From: Dehalococcoidia bacterium
Lineage (GTDB): Bacteria; Chloroflexota; Dehalococcoidia; GIF9; AB-539-J10
Direction of reading: 5' to 3'
Assembly: GCA_030612345.1 (NCBI GenBank)
Contig: JAUWOB010000035.1
Location: 1-8,120, forward strand
DNA length: 8,120 bases
Shown: positions 5,511 through 8,120 of the stretch, piece after piece
Numbering within the stretch: the stretch's first letter is position 1
Layout of the letters: each line of letters starts with the position of its first letter
The notes under the pieces: generated by a model
Told to the model about the DNA's origin: nothing
What the model saw: only the letters and a program-made list of their open reading frames with translations
The model's database searches: none
Position numbers and translations under genes: made by a program

Positions 5511-5582
5511 TCATGTAAAATCGCCAAGCTCCTCTATGGCATCAGAAACATGGGAAATATAGTCTAAGAAATCCTTCTTCAT
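5511..5582 (-). pseudogene. hepT: N-terminal fragment of hepT ending at a premature TGA
   Basis: The natural hepT start is the ATG at 5582, which overlaps the mntA stop in an ATGA arrangement. From it 23 codons are read (MKKDFLDYI at the start, GDFT at the end), matching the first helix of HepT proteins. Codon 24 is TGA, and the same frame continues with GGT-ATG into the remaining HepT core. There is no length change, so the cause is a base substitution (for example CGA, GGA or AGA to TGA), not a frameshift. Confidence 0.82.
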
Positions 5583-5872
5583 ACCATGATTACTTCCTTT
5601 AGAATATGACTGCCTGTTCTTGGTTTCAATGCTTTCTTTGACACAAGATCGACTCTTGCGCCCAGTAGCCCTTCAAGATATTCCTCAAGTTCCAAAAATT
5701 TGAAAAAACCTACAGGTCCCCCAAACTCAACCAGTATGTCAACATCACTTGCGTCCTTTTGTTCTCCCCTGACATAAGAGCCCAACATGCCAATCTCTCT
5801 TACCTTGTATTTTTCCTTCAACTCCTCTCTATGCTTTTCCAGCGTCTCTCTTGTCTCTTGAATCGATTTCAT
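5579..5872 (-). CDS. mntA: MntA-type antitoxin, minimal nucleotidyltransferase
   Basis: MntA is a minimal nucleotidyltransferase that neutralises HepT by transferring AMP groups to it. The 97 residues form one MNT domain. The active-site motif is GS (31-32) followed by D43-x-D45 in GSYVRGEQKDASDVDIL, with a third likely acidic residue D75 in VDLV. GFFKFLELEEYL and a KKALKPR segment are typical of the HepT-linked subfamily. All key residues are present and the length is normal, so it looks functional. AGAGGA lies about six bases upstream of the ATG, and a good promoter lies at 5914-5942. Its stop overlaps the natural start of hepT by four bases, showing that the two evolved as a coupled pair. 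Its codons are more A/T-rich than those of mutS. Confidence 0.92.
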   Translation of the reverse strand: MKSIQETRETLEKHREELKEKYKVREIGMLGSYVRGEQKDASDVDILVEFGGPVGFFKFLELEEYLEGLLGARVDLVSKKALKPRTGSHILKEVIMV

Positions 5873-5913
5873 ATCCTGTCCTCTATCTTACACGCTACTA
5901 CAATAGTGATGGT

Positions 5914-5942
5914 ATCATAACAGGCAATTCAACTCGTTTCAA
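5914..5942 (-). promoter_or_regulatory. Promoter of mntA-hepT
   Basis: On the minus strand TTGAAA (5942-5937), a 17-bp spacer and TATGAT (5919-5914) match consensus at 5/6 and 5/6, and TGT before the -10 makes it extended. Start is predicted near 5907, giving a leader of about 35 nt. Two short palindromes, TGAT-GGT-ATCA (5907-5917) and ACTA-CAA-TAGT (5897-5907), overlap the -10 box and start point and could serve autoregulation; they are short enough to be chance. Confidence 0.6.
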
Positions 5943-5946
5943 CGAA

Positions 5947-5957
5947 TATAGTAGAAT
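5947..5957 (+). promoter_or_regulatory. Possible -10 region for mutS
   Basis: Overlapping -10-like hexamers TATAGT (5947-5952) and TAGAAT (5952-5957) lie just before the mutS ATG. Upstream -35 matches are weak (TTCAAC at 5928-5933 with an 18-bp spacer). If used, transcription would start within a few bases of the ATG, fitting the absence of a Shine-Dalgarno. Confidence 0.25.
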
Positions 5958-5964
5958 AGCGCTG

Positions 5965-8120
5965 ATGGCTGTAACGCCCCTCAGGAAGCAGTATCTCAGG
6001 GTTAAACAGAGGCACCCCGAAGCTATAGTTTTCTTCCGCCTAGGCGACTTCTATGAGACCTTTGACGATGATGCAAGAGTTGCTTCGCGAGAGCTTGATA
6101 TTGTACTAACCTCGCGGGAGATGGGCAAGGGACAGAGGGTGCCCATGGCGGGGATACCTCATCACGCGCTGGACAGCTACCTGGCCAAGCTCATCAGCCG
6201 CGGTCACAAGGTAGCTATTTGCGAGCAACTCAGCCTGCCCGGCAAGGGATTGGTGGAACGTGACGTGACTCGCGTGGTGACGCCGGGGACGGTGGTCGAA
6301 CCTAGTCTGCTCGAGAGCAAGAGCAACAACTATCTGGCCAGCCTGGTTGTCGAAGGCGGGCAAGCGGGAATTGCCTATGTTGATATCAGCGCCGGCGAGT
6401 TTGCCACCACTCAGCTTCCTGCCGAAAGAATGATGCCTGAACTGGAGAGACTTCAACCCAGCGAAGTCCTTATTTCCGCGGATGCTAGCGATGATGCCCG
6501 CTTGCAGTTTACTCTGACCCGGCTCGACGACTACTGGTTTGATCTCGAGATAGCCCGGGAGACATTGCTGGAGCATTTTGGCGTGTCTAACCTTGAGGGC
6601 TATGGCTGTGCCCACCTGTCCCTGGCCATAAGGGCGACTGGTGCATTGATACATTATGTCAATGAGACGCACAAGGAAACCCGGCCTCAACTGGGCAGGC
6701 TTGCCACTTACTCCACCGATTCCTTCATGACGCTCGATGGCCAGACCATCCGCAATCTGGAGCTTTTCCACGGCGGCAGGTCGGGCGAAACGGCCCGCTC
6801 ACTCCTTTCCGTCATTGACCTGACTGAGACGGCAATGGGCGGCAGGCTGCTCAGGAATTGGCTGGCACATCCTCTTCTGGATCTGGAGGTTCTGAATCGG
6901 CGGCAGGGGGCAATTGCCTGGTTTCACCGGGATGGTCCGGCCCGTCGGAAGGTCCTCACGCTGCTGTCGAGCGTTGCTGACCTGGAAAGGCTGGTGAATA
7001 GAGTCGGGGTTGGCAGAGTCATGCCCAGGGAACTGATAACGTTGAGGTTTAGCTTGGAGAAAGCGCCGGGCCTGAAGGCGGCGATGGCAAATGCGGATGT
7101 GGTGGGGTGGCTAATGGACGAACTCAGGCCTTGCCCTGATATCGTCGGCTTAATCGAGAGGGCTATAGCCGATGAACCGGGAGGTTTGGAGCAGGGCGGC
7201 GTGATAAAGGAAGGGTTTTCTCCTGAGCTAGATGAGATCCGCCGCAAGTCAAGCCAGGCTAAGCAATACCTGGCCGGCCTTGAGCAGAGGGAAAAAGAGC
7301 GGACGGGGATCAAATCTTTGAAGGTGGGCTACAACCGCGTATTCGGTTATTACATTGAGGTATCTCGGGCCAATCTCGGCCTGGTTCCCCCGGATTACAT
7401 ACGTAAGCAGACCCTGACGGAGGCGGAGAGGTTCTTCACCCCCGAACTTAAGGAGTACGAATCACTGATCCTAAGCGCGCGGGACAAGATTGCCGACCTG
7501 GAGACTGGCATTTTCCGGCAGCTTTGTCAGCAGATAAACGCTGCGGGTGAGCGGATTCTGACCACTGCCAGGGTCATAGCTCAGATCGATGCCCTGGCCG
7601 GCCTTGCCGAGGCGGCAGCGCGTCACGGCTATGTCCGGCCGAGCCTGAGCGACGAGGATATCGTAGATATCAAGGGCGGGCGTCACCCTGTCGTGGAACA
7701 GAGCATTGGCAGCGACAAATTCGTTCCTAACGATGCTTATCTCTGCAACAAGGATAATCAGCTCATGATACTCACAGGGCCTAACATGTCAGGAAAGTCC
7801 ACGTATCTCAGGCAGGTAGCCCTCATCATACTTCTGGCACAGATTGGGAGCTTTGTCCCTGCTGATTCTGCCGGTGTCGGCATTGTCGACCGCATTTTCA
7901 CCCGCATCGGCGCTCAGGAGGACCTGGCCGCCGGGCAATCCACCTTTATGGTGGAGATGACTGAGGCAGCGAATATCCTGAATAATGCTACGCCTCGCTC
8001 CTTTATCATTCTGGACGAGATTGGGCGAGGTACCTCCACCTATGACGGGCTTTCCATTGCCTGGGCGGTGGTCGAGTACATCCACAACCACCCCGGGCTT
8101 GGGGCGAAAACCCTGTTTGC
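5965..8120 (+). CDS. mutS: DNA mismatch repair protein MutS, partial, 3' end outside window
   Basis: MutS finds mismatches and small loops and, after ATP binding, recruits MutL. The 718 codons read without interruption to the right edge. They cover the mismatch-recognition domain (GDFYETF with the wedge Phe29 and Glu31 of the F-x-E motif; PMAGIPHHALDSYL), the connector, the core lever domain (SFMTLDGQTIRNLELF), the clamp (GYNRVFGYYIEVSRAN) and the ATPase. The last has Walker A GPNMSGKST at 605-613, the signature region DLAAGQSTFMVEM, and Walker B ILDEIGRGTSTYDG with D684 and E685. Only the end of the ATPase domain and the C-terminal tail (perhaps 100-150 residues) are missing. The recognition motif marks it as MutS1 rather than MutS2. 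ATG 5965 gives the usual spacing to the first conserved block; no Shine-Dalgarno is visible. It is divergent from mntA with a 92-bp gap. Confidence 0.97.
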   Translation, partial: MAVTPLRKQYLRVKQRHPEAIVFFRLGDFYETFDDDARVASRELDIVLTSREMGKGQRVPMAGIPHHALDSYLAKLISRGHKVAICEQLSLPGKGLVERDVTRVVTPGTVVEPSLLESKSNNYLASLVVEGGQAGIAYVDISAGEFATTQLPAERMMPELERLQPSEVLISADASDDARLQFTLTRLDDYWFDLEIARETLLEHFGVSNLEGYGCAHLSLAIRATGALIHYVNETHKETRPQLGRLATYSTDSFMTLDGQTIRNLELFHGGRSGETARSLLSVIDLTETAMGGRLLRNWLAHPLLDLEVLNRRQGAIAWFHRDGPARRKVLTLLSSVADLERLVNRVGVGRVMPRELITLRFSLEKAPGLKAAMANADVVGWLMDELRPCPDIVGLIERAIADEPGGLEQGGVIKEGFSPELDEIRRKSSQAKQYLAGLEQREKERTGIKSLKVGYNRVFGYYIEVSRANLGLVPPDYIRKQTLTEAERFFTPELKEYESLILSARDKIADLETGIFRQLCQQINAAGERILTTARVIAQIDALAGLAEAAARHGYVRPSLSDEDIVDIKGGRHPVVEQSIGSDKFVPNDAYLCNKDNQLMILTGPNMSGKSTYLRQVALIILLAQIGSFVPADSAGVGIVDRIFTRIGAQEDLAAGQSTFMVEMTEAANILNNATPRSFIILDEIGRGTSTYDGLSIAWAVVEYIHNHPGLGAKTLF

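Noticed and set aside
5511..5513. TGA as a selenocysteine or reassigned codon
   Set aside because: HepT proteins have no selenocysteine at this place, I see no obvious selenocysteine insertion element, and other genes here use TGA as a normal stop. Readthrough cannot be excluded but has no positive support.
6106..6771. Long minus-strand open frame of 221 codons
   Set aside because: It is antisense to mutS, where every conserved block is readable on the plus strand; this is a shadow of a high-G+C gene.
1..8120. CRISPR array, insertion sequence, integrase, tRNA or rRNA
   Set aside because: Reading by eye showed no regularly spaced repeats, transposase or integrase motifs, terminal inverted repeats or tRNA-like cloverleaf sequence.

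Overview
The window reads as a chromosomal segment from a bacterium of moderate to high G+C content. The best guess for the lineage is Chloroflexota, probably a Dehalococcoidia relative. This rests on the style of the InlB-like repeat in the surface protein, the short NfeD protein and the UlaG-like metallo-hydrolase, all compared from memory rather than by search. Most of the window is housekeeping genes. No complete mobile element, CRISPR array, tRNA or rRNA was seen.

Layout. (1) 1-593, minus: 5' part of aroA (shikimate pathway), leaving the window at its 3' end. (2) 594-980: a 387-bp divergent intergenic region with a promoter for each side. (3) 981-1796, plus: a secreted, C-terminally anchored surface protein with an X2-type and an InlB-type domain. 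(4) 3162-1780, minus: birA and a DUF1284 gene, abutting as TAG-ATG; the second ends 17 bp inside the surface-protein gene on the opposite strand. (5) 3280-4437, plus: a short NfeD-like membrane protein and a UlaG-like metallo-beta-lactamase-fold hydrolase. The NfeD and birA promoters stand back to back. (6) 4438-4638: a convergent intergenic region with a REP-like palindrome. (7) 5872-4639, minus: an A/T-rich mntA-hepT toxin-antitoxin pair, then ybeY. (8) 5965 to the right edge, plus: mutS, truncated by the window end after its Walker B motif.

The most notable point is the toxin gene. MntA ends in the classic ATGA overlap with the natural hepT start, but hepT has an in-frame TGA at codon 24. 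The antitoxin and its promoter look intact, while the toxin is split into a 23-residue N-terminal piece and a 91-residue core that still carries the RX4HXY RNase motif. This could be a decayed module, a toxin made by re-initiation, or stop-codon readthrough.

I did not find a convincing new multi-gene system. The other points worth attention are the HxHxGH metal site of the hydrolase, the cysteine-rich DUF1284 protein coupled to BirA, and the architecture of the surface protein.
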